From IMG/VR virus record IMGVR_UViG_3300048592_000215, positions 1 through 20,459 of that record: 20,459 nucleotides of DNA. One strand, 5' to 3'. Below, one piece after another: positions 5,888-13,229 of this stretch (its first letter is position 1; each line of letters begins with the position of its first letter). This DNA is from a virus. The position numbers and the translations under genes are program-made. The notes below the pieces were generated by a model that saw only the letters and a list, made by a program, of their open reading frames with translations, did not search any database and was not told where the DNA came from.

Positions 5888-5893
5888 GGGGGG

Positions 5894-6358
5894 ATGACGA
5901 AACGCACAATGATTACAGTGCTGGTCGACCACGTGATCGCCAAGTCGCTAATCACGTCTGGAGACACGTCAGTCATCGGAAATCTTGCTGTAACTGGAGT
6001 TACAGCAATGACGGGAAATACGTCGGTTGGTGGCACGCTGGCCGTTGTCGGCGACACTTCGCTTTCTGGCCTGCTATCCATTGCGACGGTCGATGAACTG
6101 ACCGTTGCGAATGGCGGCACGATTACGCCAACCGGCACGCTCCAGCGGCTGACCGCCGCGGGTGCGGTAGGCGCTGCCCTCGGTGCGCCAACGGCTGGTG
6201 CGTACGTGATGCTTCTCAACACGTCGGCCAACACCATTACGATCACCGACACGACCGGCGCAGTTTTGGCCGGAAATGCGGCGCTAGGGCAATGGGACAC
6301 GCTGACGATTGTTGGATACGGAAATAGCTGGCATGAAGTTGCGAGGAGCAACAACTAG
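5894..6358 (+). CDS. Repeat-rich accessory head protein (head fibre-like)
   Basis: A 154-residue protein with a run of short beta repeats at about residues 22-70 (GDTSVIGNLAVTG, GNTSVGGTLAVVG, GDTSLSGLLSIA), the left-handed/beta-helix-like pattern common in phage fibres and capsid fibres. A C-terminal beta domain follows (YVMLLNTSANTITITDTTGAVLAGN, then WDTLTIVGYGNSWHEV). It lies directly downstream of the coat gene, so a head surface fibre or decoration protein is most likely. The start is uncertain: AAGGGGGG abuts the ATG at 5894, and an alternative ATG lies at 5909. Confidence 0.7.
   Translation: MTKRTMITVLVDHVIAKSLITSGDTSVIGNLAVTGVTAMTGNTSVGGTLAVVGDTSLSGLLSIATVDELTVANGGTITPTGTLQRLTAAGAVGAALGAPTAGAYVMLLNTSANTITITDTTGAVLAGNAALGQWDTLTIVGYGNSWHEVARSNN
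5989..6004. repeat. 16-bp palindrome, copy 1
   Basis: TGTAACTGGAGTTACA, inside the accessory head gene. The symmetry extends to 11-bp arms (5985-5995 and 5998-6008). A second copy differing by one central base lies at 6707-6722. See findings. Confidence 0.6.
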
Positions 6359-6359
6359 C

Positions 6360-6818
6360 ATGGCATACGGCAGCATCTCCGGTGCGTCGGCTTTGGTTCC
6401 GGCGGCGGGCGCACTAGGCGCCACGAGCACACCGACGAGCGCACAGGTCGCGGCCTGGCTTGCACAGGGGAGCGCAAAAATAGATAGAGCGCTCTCCAGT
6501 GCAGGCTATTTCGTGCCTGTCTCCGTTGTGGCGGGTGCCTACCAGGAACTGGAGGCGCTCGCTAATCTGTATGCGGCCGCCTACATCTTGATTGCGCGCG
6601 GCATGGACTCCAGCAACGGGGAAGCGGAGAACCGATCCGACGTGTGGTTGGAGCGATTCGATGTCACACTACAGGCGTTTGCGGCCTCAAATCTCATCGG
6701 TATTGGTGTAACTGTAGTTACAAGCACGACTGCCCCGCGCAGTCGGGTTCGCACGTTGCAGTTGCGGCGCATCGATGGCTACTCGGCGCTGGCGACCGGC
6801 GAGGACTGGACAGAATGA
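6360..6818 (+). CDS. Head-tail connector (adaptor) protein
   Basis: A 152-residue protein in the slot for gp6/gp15-type adaptors between coat and tail terminator. The ATG at 6360 follows GCGAGGAG. The core is helical (SAQVAAWLAQGSAKIDRALSSAGYFVPV, then AYQELEALANLYAAAYILIARG), resembling the helical bundle of portal-binding adaptors with the recurrent 'I-x-x-x-L-x-x-x-G-Y' element. Its TGA overlaps the next ATG, so it is probably translationally coupled to the tail terminator. Function follows from the fold pattern and gene order. Confidence 0.75.
   Translation: MAYGSISGASALVPAAGALGATSTPTSAQVAAWLAQGSAKIDRALSSAGYFVPVSVVAGAYQELEALANLYAAAYILIARGMDSSNGEAENRSDVWLERFDVTLQAFAASNLIGIGVTVVTSTTAPRSRVRTLQLRRIDGYSALATGEDWTE
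6707..6722. repeat. 16-bp palindrome, copy 2
   Basis: TGTAACTGTAGTTACA, inside the connector gene. It matches the copy at 5989 except for one central base, and the two are 718 bp apart. The arms are perfectly complementary (seven bases each). Confidence 0.6.
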
Positions 6819-7252
6819 CCGTCACCTCGTCGATTGTGAATGCTCTGTTGAGCGCCATCAATACGGCGGTGTCTGATGTAGATTCCGTTTCTTCGTCGGA
6901 TTTCACGCCAGCGATCACAACGGCGAGGATAGCAGCATTGTCACCAGCGTTTGAACTGGAATCGCGGTTCACCTGGGAGACGCTAGACGTGTTTGCCGTG
7001 ACGGTAACGCACAGAGTGCCGATTGAGTTATGGATTAAGCACGATGGAAAACCGGCAGCGACGATGCAGAGGGCGCGAGACATAGGCGTCGCTGCAATGG
7101 CGGCGCTGGTGTCTGCGGACGGGACGGGCTATACGCTTGTCTACGATGAGCCGGTATCGTTCACCGTCGATCCTGGTATCACAACCGTCAATTCGCTGGC
7201 CTGGCTGGTCGCAACTATGGTCGTCAGTGTGCGCGACGAATTGAGCATCTGA
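6815..7252 (+). CDS. Tail terminator / tail completion protein
   Basis: A 145-residue protein starting at the ATGA overlap with the connector gene. An N-terminal helix (SIVNALLSAINTAV) is followed by strands with the pattern WETLDVFAVTVTHRVPIELWI, helix RARDIGVAAMAALV, then YTLVYDEPVSFTVDP and a final strand WLVATMVVSVRDEL. This alpha/beta arrangement is that of gpU/gp16-like tail terminators, which cap the tail tube and dock to the connector. Position just before the tube genes agrees. Confidence 0.75.
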   Translation: MTVTSSIVNALLSAINTAVSDVDSVSSSDFTPAITTARIAALSPAFELESRFTWETLDVFAVTVTHRVPIELWIKHDGKPAATMQRARDIGVAAMAALVSADGTGYTLVYDEPVSFTVDPGITTVNSLAWLVATMVVSVRDELSI

Positions 7253-7262
7253 GGAAGCAACT

Positions 7263-7997
7263 ATGGCAGGAATCAAGGGCACAAATACGCGCGTGTTCAT
7301 GGGTGGCTACCTACTTTCTAGCCAGACCAACAGCAGCGAGATAGTGGCCACGTTGGAACGCATAGAGACGACGCCATTCGAGGCGACCGGTAAAGAATAT
7401 GTCACGCTGCCACCTTCCGCACAGGTGAACCTTGGCGGCTACATGACATTTGACACGGCCAACGGCTCGACGTTTGAAAACAGATTGCGCCTGGCAATCG
7501 ACACGGCGGATACGGTAGGTGTTATCCATTATGTCACGGCGCCGGCAGGTTCGCCGGGCTATGTGCTGCCTGGCGCATCTACCAACAATCTGAAAATAGA
7601 ATCGCCGGTTGCTGGCGTTATGACGCTGTCTGGCGGATTCGTCAGTGACACCGGCCTGCGGCGCGGGATATGCGTCTACAGCGGAACAGTGAACGCCACG
7701 GGCGGAACAGCATCGATCGACATTGGCGCAGCGGGCACTACCGGTGGTTACGCCTACCTGTTCGTCACAACTGAAACCGGGGCGGGAACGAACGCAACGA
7801 TTGACATTGAATCGTCAGCCACAGAGGGCGGAACGTATGTCAGCGAGGGAACCTTTACCTTCTCGGCTATCGGAGTTCCGGCTGTCACTTTAAGCGGAAC
7901 TGTCAATCGATGGTTGCGACTGAATTGCACCACACTCGGCGGTGCGACATCGTGGTACGTTACGTGCATCGCCTGTGTTGCAGGCGTTACTTACTAG
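7263..7997 (+). CDS. Tail tube-like protein with extra C-terminal beta domain
   Basis: A 244-residue protein with GAGGAAG as ribosome site. Residues 1-130 (GTNTRVFMGGYLLSSQTNSSEIVATLERIETTPFEATG...) resemble siphovirus tube proteins. The remainder is Gly/Thr-rich with strands (GTVNATGGTASIDIG, AYLFVTTETG, NATIDIESSATEGGTYV, TVNRWLRLNCTTLGGA), looking like an added surface beta-sandwich domain. It shares the opening MAG(I/Y)K and about the same central organisation with the smaller next gene. Either this is a decorated tube subunit or the two form the tube together. Confidence 0.75.
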   Translation: MAGIKGTNTRVFMGGYLLSSQTNSSEIVATLERIETTPFEATGKEYVTLPPSAQVNLGGYMTFDTANGSTFENRLRLAIDTADTVGVIHYVTAPAGSPGYVLPGASTNNLKIESPVAGVMTLSGGFVSDTGLRRGICVYSGTVNATGGTASIDIGAAGTTGGYAYLFVTTETGAGTNATIDIESSATEGGTYVSEGTFTFSAIGVPAVTLSGTVNRWLRLNCTTLGGATSWYVTCIACVAGVTY

Positions 7998-8008
7998 GAG
8001 AATGAATC

Positions 8009-8413
8009 ATGGCCGGATACAAAGCGCAGGGTAACTCGACCTGCACGTACAACAGCAACGCGCTGACAAATTATATCAATCAAGCGGACGTCGCCAGCAC
8101 GTTGGCGCAAATCGACGTGACGACCTTGGGCGATTCAGGCAAAGTCAACATTGTTGACGCCGCTGAGTGGAGCATCAATATCGGCGGGCCGTGGCATCCA
8201 ACGTTAGACGGTTTCCTTGCGCCGGATGCGGTGACGCCGGGAACTAAACGGACGGCGGTCATCATGTACAGCAATGGCAGCAATTCCGTGACGTACACCT
8301 GGACGGCCAACGCCGAAGTTGGCAACTGGAATATCACGTCGGCGCCAGGCGGCGCTATTACGTGGAGCGCCACGTTGACGCTTTCCGGTGCGCCTGTTCG
8401 CACCGTAGCGTAA
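8009..8413 (+). CDS. Second tail tube-like protein
   Basis: A 134-residue beta-rich protein with AGGAG upstream. The N-terminal part (YKAQGNSTCTYNSNALTNYINQADVASTLAQIDVTTLGDSGKV) and the alternating strands later (SNSVTYTWTANAEVGNWNITSAPGGAITWSATLTLSG) match small phage tail tube subunits, including the common pattern of N-terminal 'L-T-x-Y-I-x-x-x-D' and 'T-x-L-G-D'. It ends at a TAA ten bases before the IS element at 8423. It is the better candidate for the main tube subunit. Confidence 0.75.
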   Translation: MAGYKAQGNSTCTYNSNALTNYINQADVASTLAQIDVTTLGDSGKVNIVDAAEWSINIGGPWHPTLDGFLAPDAVTPGTKRTAVIMYSNGSNSVTYTWTANAEVGNWNITSAPGGAITWSATLTLSGAPVRTVA

Positions 8414-8422
8414 AGGGGTTCC

Positions 8423-8560
8423 GTCAGATACTCCCCGCTGAAGCAGGGGAGCTTGTTCCTGGGTTGCGAGTGTAAAAGTCTACATCCGCACCCGAAACGT
8501 TCGGCGGTCTGACAGCCGCCCGGCGACCAATGTTAATCGCCGCGTTATGGTCGGCGTTGC
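8423..8560 (-). ncRNA. Predicted omega-RNA (right-end RNA) region of the TnpB element
   Basis: TnpB proteins use an RNA made from the right end of their element, overlapping the end of tnpB and finishing with the terminal hairpin; the next bases outside the element serve as guide. Here the region is structured: a stem-loop at 8431-8451 and GC-rich self-complementary stretches upstream of it. Boundaries are inferred. The predicted guide on this strand, GGAACCCCTTTACGCTACGG, comes from 8403-8422. Confidence 0.5.
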
Positions 8561-9560
8561 AGCTATAGCCGCAGACCACACAGAGGAAAGAACTTTGAGA
8601 CTTTCGGTTAGCCTTCGCCACATGTCCGCAACAGGCGCACGTCTGCGACGTGTAGCGCGGGTCAACCGATACGACGGGGACGCCATGCAACTGGGCTTTG
8701 TACTCTATAAACTGGCGCAACTGGTAGAACGACCAGCTATGCAGATTGTCGCGCTGCGAGCGACGGAGCCGTCCCCGCCCGCGGATGCCAGTCAAGTCCT
8801 CGACGGCAATGCCGCGCTCGGTGCGTTTCGCTTCTTCGACAATCCGCTTGCTGATCGTGTGGTTGACATCACGCGCAAAGCGCGCTTCTTTGCCGGACAA
8901 ACGACGCAGCACGCGTCGCGCCGAACTGGTAGTCTTGGCCTGAAGCCGCTTGCGTTGGCGACGGCGGCGCTTGCGCACGCCAAGCACGTCTGCGCCGGTG
9001 AAGGTTGCGCCGTCCGACGTGGTAGCGATGTTGACGATGCCCATGTCCACGCCAAGCCAGGCGTCGGGGTCAAAGCCGTCATCTTCGAGGATGTTGCACG
9101 GCTGATGCAAGTAGAACTCGCCGTTGCGGTAGACCAGATCGGCTTCGCCTTGCAACGTCTCGATCATCTCACGCTGGCGCTCTCCGCAGACAAACGGCAT
9201 TCGTTGGCGACCGTCCATTGTCCAGATGTTGATCTCGGACTTGTCCAAATGCCAGCGCAGGACGCGGCTGTCGTAGGTGACGCTGCCCATGCGCCGAAAC
9301 GTGCGCTTGGTCTTCGTGTCCAGCTTGTAGGCGTCGGCTACGTTGGCGATGACGCGGATGGTCAACTGTGCCGCCAAGCCAAACTTCTCGCGAACGGAAT
9401 AGTACGTGGCGTGGTGCAAGTCATACTTGCGAAAGGACTTGCGCATCCAAGCCTCGCCGCTGATGTAGTTGGCGGCGTCGTTGTAGGCCAACATCGTGCG
9501 ACGCAGGGCGTCGGCCTGTTCTGGCGTGGTTTGCAGTTTGACTTGGGCAATCAGTTTCAT
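8424..9560 (-). CDS. tnpB: TnpB RNA-guided nuclease (IS605 family)
   Basis: A 378-residue TnpB. The start at 9560 (MKLIAQVKLQTTPEQADALR) matches the family N-terminus; a longer in-frame start lies outside the element and is rejected. The N-terminal recognition/wedge part covers residues 1-165. The split RuvC domain has GVDMGIVNIATTSDG (Asp172), GIAVEDLTGIR (Glu254) and NADHNAAINI (Asp337). The zinc ribbon uses Cys308/Cys311 and Cys327/Cys330. All catalytic and metal residues are present, so nuclease activity is expected. Family members cut DNA matching an omega-RNA guide next to a TAM, which helps the element persist at its site. The stop lies within the right end, so coding and omega-RNA overlap, as is usual. 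Confidence 0.93.
   Translation of the reverse strand: MKLIAQVKLQTTPEQADALRRTMLAYNDAANYISGEAWMRKSFRKYDLHHATYYSVREKFGLAAQLTIRVIANVADAYKLDTKTKRTFRRMGSVTYDSRVLRWHLDKSEINIWTMDGRQRMPFVCGERQREMIETLQGEADLVYRNGEFYLHQPCNILEDDGFDPDAWLGVDMGIVNIATTSDGATFTGADVLGVRKRRRRQRKRLQAKTTSSARRVLRRLSGKEARFARDVNHTISKRIVEEAKRTERGIAVEDLTGIRGRGRLRRSQRDNLHSWSFYQLRQFIEYKAQLHGVPVVSVDPRYTSQTCACCGHVAKANRKSQSSFLCVVCGYSCNADHNAAINIGRRAAVRPPNVSGADVDFYTRNPGTSSPASAGSI
8431..8451 (-). repeat. Right-end subterminal hairpin of the IS element
   Basis: CTCCCC (8431-8436) pairs with GGGGAG (8446-8451) and GCT (8437-8439) with AGC (8442-8444), with a bulged A at 8445. It is nearly the same sequence as the hairpin at 9627-9646. Confidence 0.8.
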
Positions 9561-9626
9561 GCAAGGAGTATAGCACATGTTCACTAGTGACGCAAATGGG
9601 CAAGCTGCGCTTGCTCTCCTATCCCT

Positions 9627-9646
9627 CTCCCCGATGAATCGGGGAG
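9627..9646 (-). repeat. Left-end subterminal hairpin of the IS element
   Basis: CTCCCCGATGAATCGGGGAG forms a 9-bp stem with a 2-base centre, close to the upstream end of tnpB. It is of the kind bound by the Y1 transposase TnpA in this family. Confidence 0.8.
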
Positions 9647-9662
9647 TGTCTCGGAGGTTTTT

Positions 9663-10031
9663 ATGACACAACGCTATGACTTCGATGCCATCGCCGGAAC
9701 GTTCGTCGAATTTGGCGATTCCTGGACGCGCGGCGAGGTGCTGCATTTTTCCGAGCTTGAGGGTGACGCATACTTCGCTTTCCTGGCGTCAAAAATGTTG
9801 GCGCTGAGTCTGCCACTCGGCAGTGGAGAATGGCTGACGGATGCCGCAAAGTTTGTCGAGATGACCGACAGTATCGATATGCGTGCGTTCTACTGGCTAA
9901 TGTCACTGCCAGCGCTGGAGTACGGAAGGATTGGCCGCCTGGGGGAATCGATAGGTCGGCAGTGGTTAATCTCCTACGTGCGTCAACAGACGACGACGCC
10001 GGAACCGCTGACCGACCCATTGCCCAGCTAG
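9663..10031 (+). CDS. Tail assembly chaperone (upstream ORF, gpG-like)
   Basis: A 122-residue acidic protein. GGAGG lies five bases before the ATG and just outside the IS element. It begins YDFDAIAGTFVEFGDSWTRGEVLHF and continues with helices (AKFVEMTDSIDMRAFYWL), matching tail assembly chaperones that precede the tape measure gene. A second overlapping frame (-1 relative) continues past its stop, the usual G/GT arrangement in which a small share of ribosomes make an extended product. It binds tape measure protein during tail polymerisation. Confidence 0.75.
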   Translation: MTQRYDFDAIAGTFVEFGDSWTRGEVLHFSELEGDAYFAFLASKMLALSLPLGSGEWLTDAAKFVEMTDSIDMRAFYWLMSLPALEYGRIGRLGESIGRQWLISYVRQQTTTPEPLTDPLPS

Positions 10032-10036
10032 GCGAC

Positions 10037-10294
10037 ATGTTGAAGACGCTTCCAACGGCGCTGGCCGATGCTTATCTGCTGGAACAATTCCCCGGCGCAA
10101 CGTTGCAGGCCATCGACGCAATGGACTTTCACAGGCTGGCGCGTGCGCTGGAAGTGCAGCGAATGCGAGACGCAGAGGGCAAGCGCAAACTAGCAGTCGA
10201 TGGTAAGGCGTCGGACGGTTTAATCTCTCCCGACGAATGGCGGCTTATCCGAGACATGGACAAAATAGCGGGGCTGCTCGATGCCAACGAATGA
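10037..10294 (+). CDS. Tail assembly chaperone, downstream part (gpT-like); by -1 frameshift or reinitiation
   Basis: This frame is open well upstream through the end of the first chaperone ORF and is one base back from it, as needed for a -1 frameshift fusion (9663-10294). No canonical XXXYYYZ site is visible; G GGG GAA at 9941-9947 is in the correct register but re-pairs well only in the P site. Alternatively an ATG at 10037, five bases after the first stop, starts an 86-residue protein by reinitiation. The product is helical and acidic (LADAYLLEQFPGATLQAID, ISPDEWRLIRDMDKIAGLL). It overlaps the tape measure start by 14 bases. Confidence 0.65.
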   Translation: MLKTLPTALADAYLLEQFPGATLQAIDAMDFHRLARALEVQRMRDAEGKRKLAVDGKASDGLISPDEWRLIRDMDKIAGLLDANE

Positions 10295-13229
10295 CCTAAA
10301 AATTCGGCTGGTTGGCGAAAATCAAGCTTCGCCCGCCATCAACAGAGTCAAACAAGATTTAGGCGCGTTGGATAAGGCCGCTGGCACGGCCGCTGGCGGA
10401 CTTGGCGCGTTGGCGAAAGGTGCCGGCGTCGCTGGCTTGGTCGCGCTTGGCGTGAAAGCGGCTGGCGCTGCGATTGAGATCGCCAAGTTGGGTGCGGCCT
10501 CGTTGTCGATGGGCGCCAGCTTTGAAAGCATGGCAGGCGGCGCTGCGCAGGCATCGTCAATCCTCGATGCACTGACCACGGCCTCCCGTGGCACTATCAA
10601 AGAATATGATTTGATGCTGACCGCAAACCGTGCCATGTTGCTTGGCGTGGCTGACAGCGCGGATGAGTTCGGCAAGCTCATGGAGATCGCCACCGTGCGC
10701 GGTCGTGCGATGGGCTTGAGCACCACGCAGGCTTTCGGCGACATCGTGACCGGCATCGGGCGCATGTCTCCGCTCATCCTGGACAACCTGGGCATTGTCA
10801 TCGACCAGGCGGCGGCGCAAGAAGAATACGCTGCTACGCTCGGAAAATCCGCCAAGGCGCTTTCGGATGCGGAGCGCAAACAGGCGCTTGTCAATGCGGT
10901 CATCGACCAGTCGGCTGGCCTCCTGGCAACGGCCAACACCAATGCAGATGCGTTGGCGGGTGAGGGCTTTGCACAACTTAACACGGCCTGGGGAAACTTT
11001 CAGGCGACGCTTGGCGAGTCCCTCGCGCCGATATTCGATGCACGGGCCAAAGATGTGGCACAGGGCGTTCAATCGATTATCGACGCCATCAACAACCGCG
11101 AGTCTGTAGAAGCTGCGTCGGGACTAGACTCATTGTTGCGCGACATGCAAACTAGGGCAGAGCAAAGCCGCTCGCCTCTACTAGACCCGCAGGCCAACCT
11201 TCGTTTCGACCCATATCCAGATCAGCCTATACCAGAAGCGCCAGCCATCGATAAGACATATGATGAGCAGGTGGCGCGCATCCGACTTGTTCAGGTTGCG
11301 CTGGAACAGGTCAAGCAGGCGCAAGCGGAAAACATACCTGGCGCTGAAGCGTGGGCTGACAAAATCCAACGGGTCACGGATCGAGTCGTTCAATTCGGCG
11401 AAGTGTCTGACGCTTCGATGCGCTCAGTAGCGGTGCTGCTTGGTGACATCTCCTCCACGACAGCAGACCAAAAACTTCAGGAGATGATCGAGCACGGTAA
11501 AGAACTCGGCGCCCTGACAGACGCCATCAAACCGGACGTCGCCGGCCCAAGCGCAGCGCTCGCATTGCAGAATGAATTACAGGCGATGCTGTCCCTATAC
11601 AAAGACGCCCAGGCTTCGTTTGCGGCAGCGAATGCGCAGGGAAACACCGAGGCGGCGGCAGTGGCCGAGGGTTATGTTTCACGCCTGGCTCCAGCCATCC
11701 GGGAAGTTGTCAGCGAGTACAATGTGCTTGCCAAGGAATTAGGCACGCGCAGTATTGAAGGCGTGTTCATCGGAAAGGGTGAAGTGGTCTATCAGACGGT
11801 CGAGGCGCTTGAGGCGCAGAAGCAGGCTGCCGAAAATGCGGCGACGGCTATCGACCTGTTGGCGCAGTCGGGCGATAAGCTTGGCGGCCTGTATGACACG
11901 CTGCTGGATAGTGGCAACATTGACGGCGCGGCGAGTGCATTCGAGTCCATTAAAGGCACAATGCAGGGCATTGTAGAGGAATGGCTCGCACAGGGAAAAT
12001 CAATCGAGGAGATCAACGACTCATTACTACCGAAACTTATCAGCGAGTTGGACGGGCTGATAGGCGCCCAGATAGAAGCGGGTGACGCCGGAATTACGGC
12101 GGGCGAATTGATAGGGTCGGGGTTCTTATCATCGATACCCGGAATCAGCGCGGTTATCAGTGCGGTTGCAGCGCTAACCGGGAATGTACTGGCGGCTGGC
12201 AATGCGTTGGGCGCTGTGCAGGGATTTACCCTCACTAACTGGCAATGGAAAGATTTTCAAGCGACCGGGCAGCGCCCACCCGGTCTTATTGGCCCTGCGG
12301 CAAAGGGCTGGGAAACACCGGGGCCGAAAGGACCGCAACCATTAGACAATAGCCGGTTCGGTTGGTTCGGCGCTGAGGCTGATACATTCGGTGGAAAATC
12401 AGCGGCAGATTTGCAAAGCGAACGCATACGGGCACTAGCGGCGAATCAGCGCAATATCGCCTCGGCTGGCGGCAGTGGCTTCGGTGGTGGTGGTGGTGGC
12501 GGTGGAGGTGGGTCGAGCTTCGACAGTGCGCTTAGTAGCATGGCAAGTAAAGTGAAATCCGTGCTGACCGGCGCTCTAAAGTCAGGCATCAATCTGGACG
12601 ACATCCTGCCCCGCCAAGATGCAGTAGAGGAACCCGCCCGACGCCTGGCCGATATTGCCGTGCGTGGGTTTGAATCGCCCTGGGTGGAGTATATCAAAAA
12701 TACATTCCCGGAAATATGGGCGCAAATTTCTTCCTCTGGCGATCCGAAAGCTGCTGCGGCTTCCATCCTGCGTGATTTCGAGGATGGATTGCGCCCGGAG
12801 TTGCTCGACAAAAGCCGTGCGAAGGATTTGGTCAAGCGCGCGTTGCTCGGCGACCAAAACACGGCGGCGCTGGCTGCGGAAATTGCCGCCGAGTTATCTC
12901 AGGAGCTTGGCGTGTCGCTGGCAGATGCTCAAGCGGCGGCGGCCGGTGTGCTCGGTTCAACTGGAGCAACCGACAAAACCGGCGAGACTGGAATGGATGG
13001 AAGCACGGCGGCGGGGACATTCACCGACAGTTTTGTCGGCGCAATGAACGGGATGTTGGAGCGATTCAAGGGGGCTGGGAGCAGTGCCGGATCGCAGTGG
13101 GGCGCTGGATTCCTGGCGACTGTCGAGGCTGGCGTACCCGCACAACTCATTTCTCTGCTCGCATCGTTGGTGACGCCAGGCGTACAGGCGAACCTGGCAG
13201 CGCAGGGCAGCCGGACAGGAGCGAGCTAA
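10281..13229 (+). CDS. Tape measure protein
   Basis: A 982-residue protein, the second longest in the window, directly after the chaperones. The N-terminus (LKIRLVGENQASPAINRVKQDLGALDKA) and the Ala/Gly-rich hydrophobic helices at about residues 35-85 are typical of siphovirus tape measures. Residues 90-220 (EYDLMLTANRAMLLGVADSADEF..., MGLSTTQAFGDIVTGIGRMS) match the conserved TMP core. A second hydrophobic segment occurs near 610-655, and a glycine run sits at about 733-745 before a C-terminal helical region. At about 0.15 nm per residue the tail would be roughly 147 nm. It fixes tail length and is ejected at infection. Confidence 0.92.
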   Translation: MPTNDLKIRLVGENQASPAINRVKQDLGALDKAAGTAAGGLGALAKGAGVAGLVALGVKAAGAAIEIAKLGAASLSMGASFESMAGGAAQASSILDALTTASRGTIKEYDLMLTANRAMLLGVADSADEFGKLMEIATVRGRAMGLSTTQAFGDIVTGIGRMSPLILDNLGIVIDQAAAQEEYAATLGKSAKALSDAERKQALVNAVIDQSAGLLATANTNADALAGEGFAQLNTAWGNFQATLGESLAPIFDARAKDVAQGVQSIIDAINNRESVEAASGLDSLLRDMQTRAEQSRSPLLDPQANLRFDPYPDQPIPEAPAIDKTYDEQVARIRLVQVALEQVKQAQAENIPGAEAWADKIQRVTDRVVQFGEVSDASMRSVAVLLGDISSTTADQKLQEMIEHGKELGALTDAIKPDVAGPSAALALQNELQAMLSLYKDAQASFAAANAQGNTEAAAVAEGYVSRLAPAIREVVSEYNVLAKELGTRSIEGVFIGKGEVVYQTVEALEAQKQAAENAATAIDLLAQSGDKLGGLYDTLLDSGNIDGAASAFESIKGTMQGIVEEWLAQGKSIEEINDSLLPKLISELDGLIGAQIEAGDAGITAGELIGSGFLSSIPGISAVISAVAALTGNVLAAGNALGAVQGFTLTNWQWKDFQATGQRPPGLIGPAAKGWETPGPKGPQPLDNSRFGWFGAEADTFGGKSAADLQSERIRALAANQRNIASAGGSGFGGGGGGGGGGSSFDSALSSMASKVKSVLTGALKSGINLDDILPRQDAVEEPARRLADIAVRGFESPWVEYIKNTFPEIWAQISSSGDPKAAAASILRDFEDGLRPELLDKSRAKDLVKRALLGDQNTAALAAEIAAELSQELGVSLADAQAAAAGVLGSTGATDKTGETGMDGSTAAGTFTDSFVGAMNGMLERFKGAGSSAGSQWGAGFLATVEAGVPAQLISLLASLVTPGVQANLAAQGSRTGAS

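Larger units (their letters stand above)
8423..9652 (-). mobile_element. IS200/IS605-group (IS1341-like) TnpB-only insertion element
   Basis: The element carries only tnpB, with no tnpA, and lies in the spacer between the tail tube and tail chaperone genes, so it breaks no gene. Both ends have subterminal hairpins of the family type (8431-8451 and 9627-9646) and there are no terminal inverted repeats. The end at 8423 is placed by the TCTGAC that usually follows the right hairpin; the other end (about 9650-9652) is uncertain by a few bases. Removing it would restore a spacer with GGAGG five bases before the chaperone ATG. Movement would need TnpA supplied in trans. Confidence 0.85.

Noticed and set aside
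8547-9587. A 346-codon + strand open frame opposite tnpB
   Set aside because: It is the in-register shadow of tnpB: Ala/Val/Arg-rich, no recognisable motif, no RBS, and it lies inside the IS element. It is useful as a control showing that long antisense frames can arise passively here.
9561-9746. N-terminal extension of TnpB to 9746
   Set aside because: It runs past the left-end hairpin and into the chaperone gene outside the element; the family N-terminus matches the ATG at 9560.
9941-9947. GGGGGAA as an established -1 slippery heptamer
   Set aside because: The register is right, but the A-site codon would mispair after slipping; kept only as a weak candidate.
10322-10984. A 220-codon - strand open frame in the tape measure gene
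   Set aside because: Low-complexity Ala/Pro/Ser translation typical of the complement of a helical Ala/Gly-rich gene; no RBS or motif.
12484-12516. GGT/GGC triplet run in the tape measure gene as a regulatory repeat
   Set aside because: It simply encodes a polyglycine linker.
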